Source: Ureibacillus thermosphaericus
GTDB lineage: Bacteria; Bacillota; Bacilli; Bacillales_A; Planococcaceae
Length of the DNA stretch: 64,000 bases
Direction: 5' to 3'
NCBI RefSeq assembly: GCF_012396605.1
Contig: NZ_JAAXPW010000001.1
Coordinates: 1 to 64,000, forward strand
This document shows positions 8,116-16,517 of the stretch, in pieces. The translations under genes and the position numbers were made by a program. Numbering within the stretch: position 1 is the first letter of the stretch; the number at the start of each line of letters is the position of its first letter. The notes under the pieces are model-generated. The model was not told the origin of the DNA. It saw only the letters and a program-made list of their open reading frames with translations, and searched no databases.

Positions 8116-9372
8116 ATGAGTATAGGAATGCCCTTTATTATATCTCAATCCCAATCGTTAGGATCCATAAAAGGACAGCAAAATGTTTTCAAAAACAAAG
8201 AAGGTTTTAGTAAGTTTGGTGATGTTTTTAATAAGGTTGTTCAAAGTGAAGAGAAAATGTCATCCGGAATTATGGAAACGGTAGAAAAAGAAATTCAACC
8301 ACTATTAAAAGCTGATTCCGTAGAAGACATATTTGATTTACTCGAAATTCCTAACGATGAAGGATTGATTATACTCTCCCAAGGTGAAGAAGAGCAAGTA
8401 ATTACAATAGAAGAATTAATGTCAAACATCGATGACATTTTAACACTATTAAATATGAATACTGAGCAACTAAATGAAATTGCTCAAGAGCTTTTGGGAG
8501 AAGAAGTTCGCATCGATAATATTTGGGATTTCATTCATCTCGTAAATCATGAACAGCAGTCTTTAAACGCCAACGTTGAGTCGCAATTGTTGGACAAAAT
8601 GACTTCAATTTTATTTGGCGAAGAGAATGGATTACAAAGAGATGTAGTGAAATTTTTGCAAGTAATAAAATTAGCCCAATTAGTTGGCGAACAGTCTCAA
8701 TTAAAATTAGAACAACAAGAACAGATTTCTAACTTAAAAACGTTCTTACTGAATATTGAAAAAACAATTATAAAGGAAATGACAACATCAACTGGCAAAT
8801 TTTCATTAGAAAATTTCCAGCAAGTCGTAGTTAAACAGGTAAAAACAGAAGTTGATTCTAACGCTCATACAACTTCCAATATTTCTTTACATCAAAATTC
8901 GGAAACGAAAACAATTACGATTACTTTGCCAAATACAAATAATGGATCACAGGCTGAATCATTAGTAAAACAAATTGAATCGATATTACAACGTAGCCAA
9001 ATATCCAATTCTCAAGGAACAACGAAATTATTATTAAAACTTTATCCTGAACATTTAGGATCTATTCGAATCGAATTAGTACAAAGAGACGGTGTGATTT
9101 CTGCTAGATTGCTTGCTTCAACTGCACTTGGAAAAGAATTACTGGATAGTCAAATTCATCAATTAAAGCAAGCGTTTGTTCAACAAAACATTCAACTTGA
9201 TCGAATCGATATTCAACAAAGTTTACAAGAGACGGATTTACGCGACCAAAATTTATTTAACAATATGTTTAAAGGTCAGCAACAGTCTGAAGAAAATGAT
9301 AAAGATTCAGAAGAGCAGCAAGATGATGAAAAACTGTCTTTTAAAGAATTTTTAGTAAATGAGGAAGTGTAG
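8116..9372 (+). CDS. fliK: Flagellar hook-length control protein FliK
   Basis: FliK measures hook length and switches export specificity via FlhB. The 418-residue protein has a poorly conserved, Gln/Ser-rich N-terminal ruler region and the conserved C-terminal Flg_hook domain (about 290-375: LLLKLYPEHLGSIRIELVQRDGVISARLLAST). The tail is highly acidic (SEENDKDSEEQQDDEK). AAAGGAGGTGA immediately before the ATG is one of the strongest ribosome-binding sites in the operon. Next gene flgD fits hook assembly. Confidence 0.9.
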   Translation: MSIGMPFIISQSQSLGSIKGQQNVFKNKEGFSKFGDVFNKVVQSEEKMSSGIMETVEKEIQPLLKADSVEDIFDLLEIPNDEGLIILSQGEEEQVITIEELMSNIDDILTLLNMNTEQLNEIAQELLGEEVRIDNIWDFIHLVNHEQQSLNANVESQLLDKMTSILFGEENGLQRDVVKFLQVIKLAQLVGEQSQLKLEQQEQISNLKTFLLNIEKTIIKEMTTSTGKFSLENFQQVVVKQVKTEVDSNAHTTSNISLHQNSETKTITITLPNTNNGSQAESLVKQIESILQRSQISNSQGTTKLLLKLYPEHLGSIRIELVQRDGVISARLLASTALGKELLDSQIHQLKQAFVQQNIQLDRIDIQQSLQETDLRDQNLFNNMFKGQQQSEENDKDSEEQQDDEKLSFKEFLVNEEV

Positions 9373-9375
9373 CAT

Positions 9376-10035
9376 ATGGCAGAAATGTCAAAAATCACAA
9401 ATGATTACTATTTATCTAACAATAAAAAAGTAGAAAAACGTACAGGAAACTCTATCCTTGGTAAAGATGATTTTCTAAAAATTCTAATCACTCAGTTGCA
9501 GCATCAAGATCCAACTAATCCAGTAGAAGATAAAGAATTCATTGCTCAAATGGCTCAGTTTTCAACATTAGAACAAATGCAGAACATGACGAAAGCAATG
9601 GAGGATTTGCTCGAATCACAATTGCAAACGCAATTGATGGCATACACATCTTTCATAGGGCAAGAAGTAAAATGGCATGAAATTACCGATAAATTGGATG
9701 AAAAAGGAAAGCCGATTATTAACGAAGGCCAAGGGGTTATCGTTGAAATAAAATTTAAAAACGGCATGCCATTGTTTATATTAGATGATGGAAAAGAAAT
9801 TACTGCAGGCAATATTTCTTCTATTTTAAAAAAGAATAGCGAAAAACCTGTAGTTGAAAATCCTCTAGTAGAGGCAAGTAAACTTATTGGAAAAACTGTC
9901 AAATACCAAAATGAAAACGGTGAGTTTGTTCAAGGAATCATCGAAGCTGTGACAACAAACAATCAAACAATTGAATATATTTTAGATAACCAAGTTCGGT
10001 TAAAGAAAGAGCAATTTGAAATTGTCAGTGAATAA
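9376..10035 (+). CDS. flgD: Flagellar hook assembly protein FlgD
   Basis: FlgD is the hook scaffold (cap) needed for polymerisation of FlgE. It has the N-terminal signature [43 protein letters not shown] (about residues 28-72), which defines the family. The C-terminal part is short and lacks a clear Ig-like FLG domain, as common in Firmicutes (ylxG type). GAGGAAGTG overlaps the fliK end and serves as its ribosome-binding site. Confidence 0.92.
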   Translation: MAEMSKITNDYYLSNNKKVEKRTGNSILGKDDFLKILITQLQHQDPTNPVEDKEFIAQMAQFSTLEQMQNMTKAMEDLLESQLQTQLMAYTSFIGQEVKWHEITDKLDEKGKPIINEGQGVIVEIKFKNGMPLFILDDGKEITAGNISSILKKNSEKPVVENPLVEASKLIGKTVKYQNENGEFVQGIIEAVTTNNQTIEYILDNQVRLKKEQFEIVSE

Positions 10036-10048
10036 GGTTGGTGAATCC

Positions 10049-10420
10049 ATGCATCGAATACAATTTCAGCACGTACCATTACAACCGATTCATCTAAAAC
10101 ATAGCTCGAAACCAACAACAGAAAAAAAGACGACAAGCTTCATTGAGCATTTTGAACAAGCGAAAAATGAACTGAAAATAAGCAAACATGCTAATGAAAG
10201 AATTCGGGAACGAAATATTCAAATTTCAGAAGAAGAGTGGGAAAAAATTACGGACAAAGTAATTGAAGCTCGTTCGAAAGGGATTAAACAACCACTCGTA
10301 TTAATGGATCAAGCTGCGTTAATCGTGAGCGCTAAAAATGGAACAGTCATTACAGCAATGGAGAGAGATGAAGCAAAAGAACAATTATTTACAAATATTG
10401 ATGGCACTATTGTACTTTAA
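10049..10420 (+). CDS. Flagellar operon protein, TIGR02530 type
   Basis: A 123-residue small protein between flgD and flgE. The core ISKHANERIRERNIQISEEEWEKI and the later GTVITAMERDEAKEQLFTNIDGTIVL define a Firmicutes flagellar-operon family (TIGR02530) of unproven function, thought to help hook assembly. It is not in the B. subtilis operon at this position as far as I know. ATG 10049 is chosen, with GGTGA four bases before it, rather than the upstream TTG at 10016 which overlaps flgD. Confidence 0.8.
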   Translation: MHRIQFQHVPLQPIHLKHSSKPTTEKKTTSFIEHFEQAKNELKISKHANERIRERNIQISEEEWEKITDKVIEARSKGIKQPLVLMDQAALIVSAKNGTVITAMERDEAKEQLFTNIDGTIVL

Positions 10421-10497
10421 GGCAGGACCAATCTGGATGCCTTCGTTTGCGGACTGACAGAAGCAAACAATATACAATCGAAAGGAGAAGGAAAAAC

Positions 10498-11538
10498 ATG
10501 CTACGTTCAATGTACTCTGCTATTTCCGGAGTAAGAAACCATCAAACAAAATTAGATGTTATTGGGAACAACATTTCCAATGTTAACACATATGGATTCA
10601 AGAAAAGTAGAACAGTATTTAAAGAAATGATTTCTCAAAACATCGGTAGTGCTTCCGGTGCAACAGCAACACGTGGAGGTGTCAATCCAAAACAAGTAGG
10701 ATTAGGTTCTACAATGGCAGCAATTGATGTCATTCATTCTACTGGAGCCCTTCAATCTACTTCTCGCACTCTTGACTTAGCGATTTCAGGTGACGGGTTC
10801 TTTATGGTGGCTGATACAGTAATTGATTTTAAACGATATAGCTCAGATGAACCAGATGTTGCTGAAGAGATTAGTGATGAGGGGGTAGGTGAAACTAACT
10901 TCACGAATATTTTATATACAAGAGCGGGGAATTTTTATTTGGATGATGAAGGATACCTTGTCAATGCTGAAGGGAAATATTTAGTTGGTGTAGCACCTGT
11001 AGTCGATGATGAAAATGGTGACGATGTTATTAACTCATTAGATTTCCCTACAATACCTGGGAAAAACACAGACATAGACGGTAATGAGGATTTATCACCA
11101 TCTGACGATCCTGCATGGATTACACCAGTTGAAGATGAAATTGATGGTATGGATGTTATATATAAACCAATTCGAATTCCTACAGATGCAACAGAAATGA
11201 GTATCGGGCAAGATGGTACTGTGACATTTGTTGATGCAAATGGTGAATTAAAATGGGCAGGGCAAATTGTGTTGGCAAAATTCCCTAACGCAGGTGGTCT
11301 TCAAAAAGTTGGAAACAACTATTATCAAGAAACGAATAACTCAGGAGCTGCCTATACACAAGTTGCAACCGTAGCAGGTATAGGCTCTATCGAATCTGGG
11401 TTCCTTGAAATGTCAAATGTGGACCTATCAGAAGAGTTTACGGAAATGATTGTGGCACAACGCGGTTTCCAAGCAAATACTCGCGTAATTACAACTTCCG
11501 ATCAAATTTTAGAAGAATTAGTGAACTTAAAACGATAA
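10498..11538 (+). CDS. flgE: Flagellar hook protein FlgE
   Basis: Structural hook subunit. The N-terminus MLRSMYSAISGVRNHQTKLDVIGNNISNVNTYGFKKSR and the C-terminus LSEEFTEMIVAQRGFQANTRVITTSDQILEELVNL are the paired D0 helices of hook/rod proteins. Start ATG 10498 follows AAAGGAG at 10481; an upstream in-frame ATG at 10447 would add 17 non-conserved residues. At 346 residues it is longer than the 264-residue B. subtilis protein as I recall; the extra is an acidic, Asp/Glu-rich segment at about residues 106-220, which would be surface exposed. Confidence 0.92.
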   Translation: MLRSMYSAISGVRNHQTKLDVIGNNISNVNTYGFKKSRTVFKEMISQNIGSASGATATRGGVNPKQVGLGSTMAAIDVIHSTGALQSTSRTLDLAISGDGFFMVADTVIDFKRYSSDEPDVAEEISDEGVGETNFTNILYTRAGNFYLDDEGYLVNAEGKYLVGVAPVVDDENGDDVINSLDFPTIPGKNTDIDGNEDLSPSDDPAWITPVEDEIDGMDVIYKPIRIPTDATEMSIGQDGTVTFVDANGELKWAGQIVLAKFPNAGGLQKVGNNYYQETNNSGAAYTQVATVAGIGSIESGFLEMSNVDLSEEFTEMIVAQRGFQANTRVITTSDQILEELVNLKR

Positions 11539-11585
11539 TCAATCTAGTAATCTTTTAACTTACTAGTCTTTGGATTATTTTAAAG

Positions 11586-11632
11586 AAAAGGAGGGTCGGG
11601 CCGGCTCTATCCTTCCCGGCCCTATTTCAATG
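11586..11632 (+). promoter_or_regulatory. swrD translation start with hairpin between SD and ATG
   Basis: A strong Shine-Dalgarno AAGGAGGG (11588-11595) lies 34 bases from the ATG at 11630, far too distant if linear. Between them GGGCCGG (11598-11604) and CCGGCCC (11616-11622) form a perfect seven-pair, all-GC stem with an 11-base loop. Folded, only TC plus seven bases (tatttca) separate SD and ATG, nine bases in all, which is close to optimal. This GC-only stem is exceptional in AT-rich surroundings. Confidence 0.75.
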
Positions 11633-11851
11633 ATTCAACTAACACGCCTTAATGGCAAAACATTTTCATTGAATGCTTTATACATAGAAACAGTCGAATC
11701 CTTTCCAGATACGACCATTACGCTAACGACTGGGCGGAAATATATTGTAAAGGAAACTGAAGAAGAAGTTAGAAAAAAAGTGACAAATTATTATCGCACG
11801 ATTCAAGTGCTTTCTAACCCCCATCTACGAGGTGATGAAAATGAAGAATAA
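11630..11851 (+). CDS. swrD: Swarming motility protein SwrD (FlbD family)
   Basis: Small cytoplasmic protein of the FlbD/YlzI family, 73 residues. In B. subtilis SwrD raises flagellar motor power and is needed for swarming. MIQLTRLNGKTFSLNALYIETVESFPDTTITLTTGRKYIV is the complete family block. ATG 11630 is the start; an in-frame frame extension up to 11570 reads through the hairpin and is not conserved. The gene overlaps the start of fliL, the same order as in Bacillus (flgE-swrD-fliL). Confidence 0.9.
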   Translation: MIQLTRLNGKTFSLNALYIETVESFPDTTITLTTGRKYIVKETEEEVRKKVTNYYRTIQVLSNPHLRGDENEE

Positions 11852-12269
11852 TAAATTATTAACAGTAATGCTCATCATTTTAGTGTCGATTACGTTAATT
11901 GGGGTTGTACTTGTAGTTTTATTGACTCAATTCAATAAACAATCTACAACCCTCGAACCAACCATCGATAAAATTATCGAATCTAGCGTAGATGTACCTG
12001 AAATAACGACCAATTTAGCAGATGGAAATTATATTCGCATTGAATTGAAAATCCAAACAGATAGCCCTAAAGCAGCAAAGGAACTAGCTAAACGCGACTT
12101 CCAAACAAATAACATTATCATAGAGGAACTATCTGAATTAACGGAGGAAAACCTAAAAGGAAAAGAAGGAAAAATTCTATTAGAATCAACGATTAAAGCC
12201 CGATTAAATGAATTGATGCAAGAGGGTGAAGTGCAACAAGTATACATTACCTCCTACATCATTCAGTAA
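11841..12269 (+). CDS. fliL: Flagellar basal body-associated protein FliL
   Basis: Single-span protein (helix at about residues 6-30) that surrounds the MotAB stators and supports torque under load, as in swarming. The extracytoplasmic domain YIRIELKIQTDSPKAAKELAKRDFQTNNIIIEELSELTEENLKGKEGK is the typical FliL/stomatin-like fold. ATG 11841 has GAGGTGA (11829-11835) five bases upstream; GTG 11832 and ATG 11835 are in frame but sit in that site. Overlaps swrD by 11 bases. Confidence 0.92.
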   Translation: MKNNKLLTVMLIILVSITLIGVVLVVLLTQFNKQSTTLEPTIDKIIESSVDVPEITTNLADGNYIRIELKIQTDSPKAAKELAKRDFQTNNIIIEELSELTEENLKGKEGKILLESTIKARLNELMQEGEVQQVYITSYIIQ

Positions 12270-12297
12270 AGAAATCTGTTGAAATGGAGGTGGTCAA

Positions 12298-13293
12298 ATG
12301 CCAGGTGATGTATTATCCCAATCGGAAATCGATGCGCTGCTTTCAGCAATCTCTACTGGGGAAATGTCAGCAGATGAAATGAAAAAAGAAGAAGAAAAGA
12401 AAAAAGTCAAAGTTTATGATTTCAAGCGTGCCCTTCGTTTTTCAAAGGATCAAATTCGAAGTCTGACGCGAATTCATGAAAACTTTGCAAGACTTTTAAC
12501 TACATTCTTTTCTGCTCAACTTAGAACATATGTACAAATTTCTGTAGCATCTGTTGACCAAATTCCCTTTGAAGAATTTGTTCGCTCGATTCCAAATATG
12601 ACATTAATAAATGTATTTGAAGTACCGCCTTTAGATGGTAATATTTTAATGGAGATCAATCCAAACATTGCTTACTCCATGTTAGATCGCCTCATGGGTG
12701 GTAGCGGTACAAGTTATTCAAATGTTGACAATTTAACTGAAATCGAACAAAAAATCATGACAAACTTATTTGAACGTTCCTTCGATAATTTGCGTGAAGC
12801 TTGGGAAAATATCGCTGAAATTGACCCAATGCTTGTTGAACTCGAAGTGAACCCACAATTTTTACAAATGATTTCACCAAATGAAACAGTAATCGTTATT
12901 TCAATGAATACCGTTATTGGTGAAACTTCTGGCATGATTAACATTTGTATTCCACATGTCGTATTGGAACCAATTATACATAATTTGTCTGTCCAATACT
13001 GGATGCAATCGAATACAAAAGAGCCAACAGAAGCACAAATCAAAGCGTTAGAAACAAAAGTAAAACAATCTGACTTACAGCTCGTAGCTGAACTCGGTAC
13101 ATCTACGATTTCAATCGAAGACTTTTTAACGATGAATATCGGTGATGTCATCCAGCTCGATCAGAAAATTTCTGATCCATTAATTCTTAGAATTGGAGAT
13201 ATTCCAAAATTTACTGTTCAGCCGGGTAAATTAAAGAAAAAAATGGCAGTTCAGATTATTGAGACTTTGAAAGGAGGAGAAGAAGATGAGTGA
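12298..13293 (+). CDS. fliM: Flagellar motor switch protein FliM
   Basis: C-ring switch subunit that binds CheY-P. The N-terminus MPGDVLSQSEIDALLSAIS is the CheY-P binding peptide. The middle domain is CheC-like (about 45-230: FKRALRFSKDQIRSLTRIHENFARLL..., GGSGT) without phosphatase residues, and the C-terminal SpoA domain (about 255-325: LVAELGTSTISIEDFLTMNIGDVIQLDQK) binds FliG/FliY. Length 331 is standard. GGAGGTGG precedes the ATG. Confidence 0.96.
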   Translation: MPGDVLSQSEIDALLSAISTGEMSADEMKKEEEKKKVKVYDFKRALRFSKDQIRSLTRIHENFARLLTTFFSAQLRTYVQISVASVDQIPFEEFVRSIPNMTLINVFEVPPLDGNILMEINPNIAYSMLDRLMGGSGTSYSNVDNLTEIEQKIMTNLFERSFDNLREAWENIAEIDPMLVELEVNPQFLQMISPNETVIVISMNTVIGETSGMINICIPHVVLEPIIHNLSVQYWMQSNTKEPTEAQIKALETKVKQSDLQLVAELGTSTISIEDFLTMNIGDVIQLDQKISDPLILRIGDIPKFTVQPGKLKKKMAVQIIETLKGGEEDE

Positions 13294-14518
13294 TGATATG
13301 CTCTCCCAAGAAGAAATTGAAGCCCTACTTCGAGGTGAAACACTAGATGATAAAATCGAGGAAATGGCTTCAAATTCTAAAACAAATTCAAACGAAAAAT
13401 TAGTTGTTGAAGATTATTTAACAGAAATGGAACGCGATGCGTTAGGTGAAATAGGAAATATTTCTTTCGGGAGCTCAGCAACTGCACTATCTTCATTGTT
13501 AGGGCAAAAAGTTGAAATAACAACTCCTGTAGTGTCACTAATTAATAGAAATAATTTGGAAGAAGAATTTCCACATCCATATGTTGCTGTATCAGTAGAA
13601 TATACAACTGGTATAAGCGGTGTGAATTTATTAGTCATTAAACAATCAGACGCTGCAATCATTGCAGATTTAATGCTTGGAGGAGATGGACGCAATCCGA
13701 ACCCAGATTTAGGAGAAATCCAATTAAGTGCTGTTCAAGAAGCGATGAATCAAATGATGGGTTCAGCTGCAACCTCCATGTCTACGATGTTTAACAAAAA
13801 AGTAGATATTTCACCACCTTCTCTAGCTTTACTAAATATTAAGGAAAATGAAGGTGAAGAGAATATTCCTGATGATGAAATATTGGTAAGAGTTTCCTTC
13901 CGTTTACTCATCGGGGATTTAGTAGATTCTACAATCATGGAATTACTACCATTAGATCTAAGTAAAAAGCTTGTAAAATCCTTATTCGGTGAAAATGCAG
14001 ATGCGAATCAACCTGAGGCACAACCTCATGCACAAGCTGAGCCGAAACAATTAACTGCATCGCCAATGCAACAAAGCACAACATCGCAATTGGAACAACC
14101 AATACAACAGGCTAATCAACCAGTATATCAGCAGCAAGCTGCTACTACTCATGAAATACCAAGTTTTACAACTTATTCACAACCAAAACCTCAGCCGGTA
14201 AATGTTCAACAAGCACAATTTGCAACATTTGAACAACCGAAGATGACAGAGGCAGAAGCTCGAAATTTAAATATGTTACTTGATATTCCTTTACAAGTAA
14301 CTGTTGAATTAGGACGGACGAAGCATTCAGTGAAAGAAATTTTACAATTAGCTTCAGGTTCCATTATAGAGCTAGATCGTCTTGCTGGTGAGCCAGTTGA
14401 TATATTGGTAAATAATCGTCTAATTGCGAAGGGTGAAGTTGTAGTCATTGATGAAAACTTTGGTGTGAGAATTACAGATATTATCAGTCAGAAAGAACGC
14501 ATCAATAATCTAAGATAG
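13286..14518 (+). CDS. fliY: Flagellar switch/CheY-P phosphatase FliY
   Basis: FliY is the Gram-positive FliN equivalent and the main CheY-P phosphatase at the motor. It starts with its own CheY-P binding peptide (MSDDMLSQEEIEALLRG), followed by a CheC-like domain with both catalytic E..N motifs (ALGEIGNISFGSSATALS and VQEAMNQMMGSAATSMS), a Gln/Pro-rich linker (about residues 235-325) and a C-terminal FliN/SpoA domain (LLDIPLQVTVELGRTKHSVKEIL). The linker makes the 410 residues longer than the roughly 378 of B. subtilis. It overlaps fliM by eight bases. Confidence 0.95.
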   Translation: MSDDMLSQEEIEALLRGETLDDKIEEMASNSKTNSNEKLVVEDYLTEMERDALGEIGNISFGSSATALSSLLGQKVEITTPVVSLINRNNLEEEFPHPYVAVSVEYTTGISGVNLLVIKQSDAAIIADLMLGGDGRNPNPDLGEIQLSAVQEAMNQMMGSAATSMSTMFNKKVDISPPSLALLNIKENEGEENIPDDEILVRVSFRLLIGDLVDSTIMELLPLDLSKKLVKSLFGENADANQPEAQPHAQAEPKQLTASPMQQSTTSQLEQPIQQANQPVYQQQAATTHEIPSFTTYSQPKPQPVNVQQAQFATFEQPKMTEAEARNLNMLLDIPLQVTVELGRTKHSVKEILQLASGSIIELDRLAGEPVDILVNNRLIAKGEVVVIDENFGVRITDIISQKERINNLR

Positions 14519-14542
14519 ATGTAATAATGGAGGAATCTTACT

Positions 14543-14905
14543 ATGTCTAAAAAAATCTTAATAGTTGACGATGCAGCATTTATGCGCATGATGATTAAAG
14601 ATATTTTGACGAAGAATGGCTATGAAGTAGTTGGAGAGGCAGCAGATGGAATGCAGGCTGTAGAAAAATATAATGAATTGCGACCAGATTTAGTGACAAT
14701 GGACATCACGATGCCAGAAATGGACGGCATAACAGCATTGAAACAAATTAAATCGATTGATCCAAACGCTGTTGTAATTATGTGTTCAGCTATGGGTCAA
14801 CAAGCGATGGTCATTGATGCCATCCAAGCGGGTGCGAAAGACTTTATCGTAAAACCATTCCAAGCAGATCGTGTTATTGAAGCAATCCAAAAAGCAATAG
14901 GTTGA
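14543..14905 (+). CDS. cheY: Chemotaxis response regulator CheY
   Basis: Single-domain receiver that carries the signal from CheA to the switch. Acidic pair D9/D10 (IVDDAAFMR), phospho-acceptor D54 (VTMDITMPEMDG) and K104 (IVKPF) are all present; a Ser (CSAMG) takes the conserved Ser/Thr position. 120 residues. In Bacillus-type chemotaxis CheY-P promotes counter-clockwise rotation (smooth swimming). GGAGG lies before the ATG. Confidence 0.97.
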   Translation: MSKKILIVDDAAFMRMMIKDILTKNGYEVVGEAADGMQAVEKYNELRPDLVTMDITMPEMDGITALKQIKSIDPNAVVIMCSAMGQQAMVIDAIQAGAKDFIVKPFQADRVIEAIQKAIG

Positions 14906-14913
14906 TAGGAAAG

Positions 14914-15564
14914 ATGAAAAACCTTTATAAAAAAATTAGCATTGTCCTTATGTTGTTCGCAGTTTTTATAATGACTGCTCCAGCACAGCTCACTTTTGCG
15001 AACCAAAAAAATAAAATGATTGACGAAGGCTATTTTGATAATCCTGAAACTTTCAATCAAGATTCTACAGCTGTCAAACAATCGGCAGCTGTAGGTCTTA
15101 CAGCTTGGGATTATATCAAAATGCTACTCGCACTCATTTTTGTACTCTTATTATTAATTTGGGTGTTAAAGTTTATTAATAAAAAAAGCTATCATTTTCA
15201 ACAAAATCAAATTGTTCGAAATATCGGTGGTATTTCAGTAGGTTCACAAAAGTCTGTTCAAATTTTGCAAATTGGAGATAAGCTGTACATCGTTGGTGTA
15301 GGTGAAAATGTAGAACTCATTAAGGAAATTTCAAATCGTGATGAAATTGACAAGTTGCTTAATCTTTACAATGAAAAACAAATGTTAACAACAAGTCCAC
15401 CATTCATTGCAGAATTATTTAAAAAATTGAAAGGGCAGTCAAAAACGCGTGAAAATAGTAATCATTCAGATTTCGGGAATATGTTAAATCAGCGTTTATC
15501 TGAAATTCAAAAGATGCGTCGCGACGAGCTCGAAAAATGGAAGGAAAAGGAGCACGATAAATAA
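14914..15564 (+). CDS. fliO: Flagellar biosynthetic protein FliO (FliZ)
   Basis: Membrane assembly factor for the FliP ring of the export gate. It has a signal-like N-terminus (MKNLYKKISIVLMLFAVFIMTAPAQ), a second membrane helix at about residues 69-87 (MLLALIFVLLLLIWVLKF) and a cytoplasmic FliO domain (NIGGISVGSQKSVQILQIGDKLYIVGVGENVELI). ATG 14914 has AGGA close to it; TTG 14902, overlapping the cheY stop, is an alternative, so the start is uncertain. Its ATG-stop overlaps fliP. Confidence 0.87.
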   Translation: MKNLYKKISIVLMLFAVFIMTAPAQLTFANQKNKMIDEGYFDNPETFNQDSTAVKQSAAVGLTAWDYIKMLLALIFVLLLLIWVLKFINKKSYHFQQNQIVRNIGGISVGSQKSVQILQIGDKLYIVGVGENVELIKEISNRDEIDKLLNLYNEKQMLTTSPPFIAELFKKLKGQSKTRENSNHSDFGNMLNQRLSEIQKMRRDELEKWKEKEHDK

Positions 15565-16229
15565 TGGAACAATTTATCTCATTCTTTTCTGACTCTGATC
15601 CTACGAACGTCGCTACTTCTGTAAAATTACTATTATTATTGACAGTATTATCACTTGCACCAAGTATTTTAATTTTAATGACATCATTTACACGTATCGT
15701 CATAGTCCTTTCGTTTACTCGGACAGCTTTAGCGACGAATCAAACGCCTCCCAATCAAGTAATTATTGGGTTAGCATTATTTTTAACTTTCTTTATTATG
15801 GCTCCAACCTTCCAACAAGTAAATGATGAAGCATTGCAACCGCTCTTTAACGAAGAGATTGGCCTTGAAGAAGCATATTCTAGAGCAAGTCTTCCATTTA
15901 AGGAATTTATGGCAAAACATACAAGACAAGGAGATTTGGAACTGTTTTTACAATATAGTCAAGCAGAAAGACCACAATCCATTGAGGAGATTCCTTTAAC
16001 CATATTGGTACCGGCTTATGCTTTGAGTGAATTGAAAACCGCTTTCCAAATGGGATTTATGATTTTCATTCCGTTTATTGTCATTGATATGGTTGTAGCA
16101 AGTGTACTCATGTCTATGGGGATGATGATGTTACCGCCTGTCATGATTTCGTTGCCATTTAAGATTTTATTATTTGTACTTGTCGATGGATGGTATTTAG
16201 TCATTAAATCTTTACTCCAAAGTTTCTAA
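15564..16229 (+). CDS. fliP: Flagellar export gate protein FliP
   Basis: Core pentameric subunit of the flagellar type III export channel. The family block TSFTRIVIVLSFTRTALATNQTPPNQVIIGLALFLTFFIM (about residues 33-73) and the C-terminal helices (FMIFIPFIVIDMVVASVLMSMGMMMLPPVMISLPFKILLFVLVDGW) are complete. 221 residues. Start overlaps the fliO stop (TAATGG). Confidence 0.96.
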   Translation: MEQFISFFSDSDPTNVATSVKLLLLLTVLSLAPSILILMTSFTRIVIVLSFTRTALATNQTPPNQVIIGLALFLTFFIMAPTFQQVNDEALQPLFNEEIGLEEAYSRASLPFKEFMAKHTRQGDLELFLQYSQAERPQSIEEIPLTILVPAYALSELKTAFQMGFMIFIPFIVIDMVVASVLMSMGMMMLPPVMISLPFKILLFVLVDGWYLVIKSLLQSF

Positions 16230-16242
16230 GGGAGGAAACTCA

Positions 16243-16512
16243 ATGTCACAATTAACAGTCATTCAAATAGCTGAACAAGCGGTATGGGTTGTCCTCTTAG
16301 TTGCAGGTCCACTAATGTTAGTCGCTTTAGTTACTGGTCTAATCATCAGCATTTTCCAAGCTACAACGTCTATTCAAGAACAAACATTGGCGTTTGCTCC
16401 GAAAATAATTGCGGTGTTAGTAGCCATCGTATTTTTTGGACCATGGATGGTGTCAAAAATGTCAGAATACTTTATTGACATCTTGAACAACTTAACGCGA
16501 TACATAGGGTGA
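16243..16512 (+). CDS. fliQ: Flagellar export gate protein FliQ
   Basis: Two-helix gate subunit, 89 residues. The motif GPLMLVALVTGLIISIFQATTSIQEQTLAFAPK is diagnostic. GGGAGG lies upstream. It packs around the FliP-FliR core of the export channel. Confidence 0.96.
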   Translation: MSQLTVIQIAEQAVWVVLLVAGPLMLVALVTGLIISIFQATTSIQEQTLAFAPKIIAVLVAIVFFGPWMVSKMSEYFIDILNNLTRYIG

Positions 16513-16517
16513 CATAA

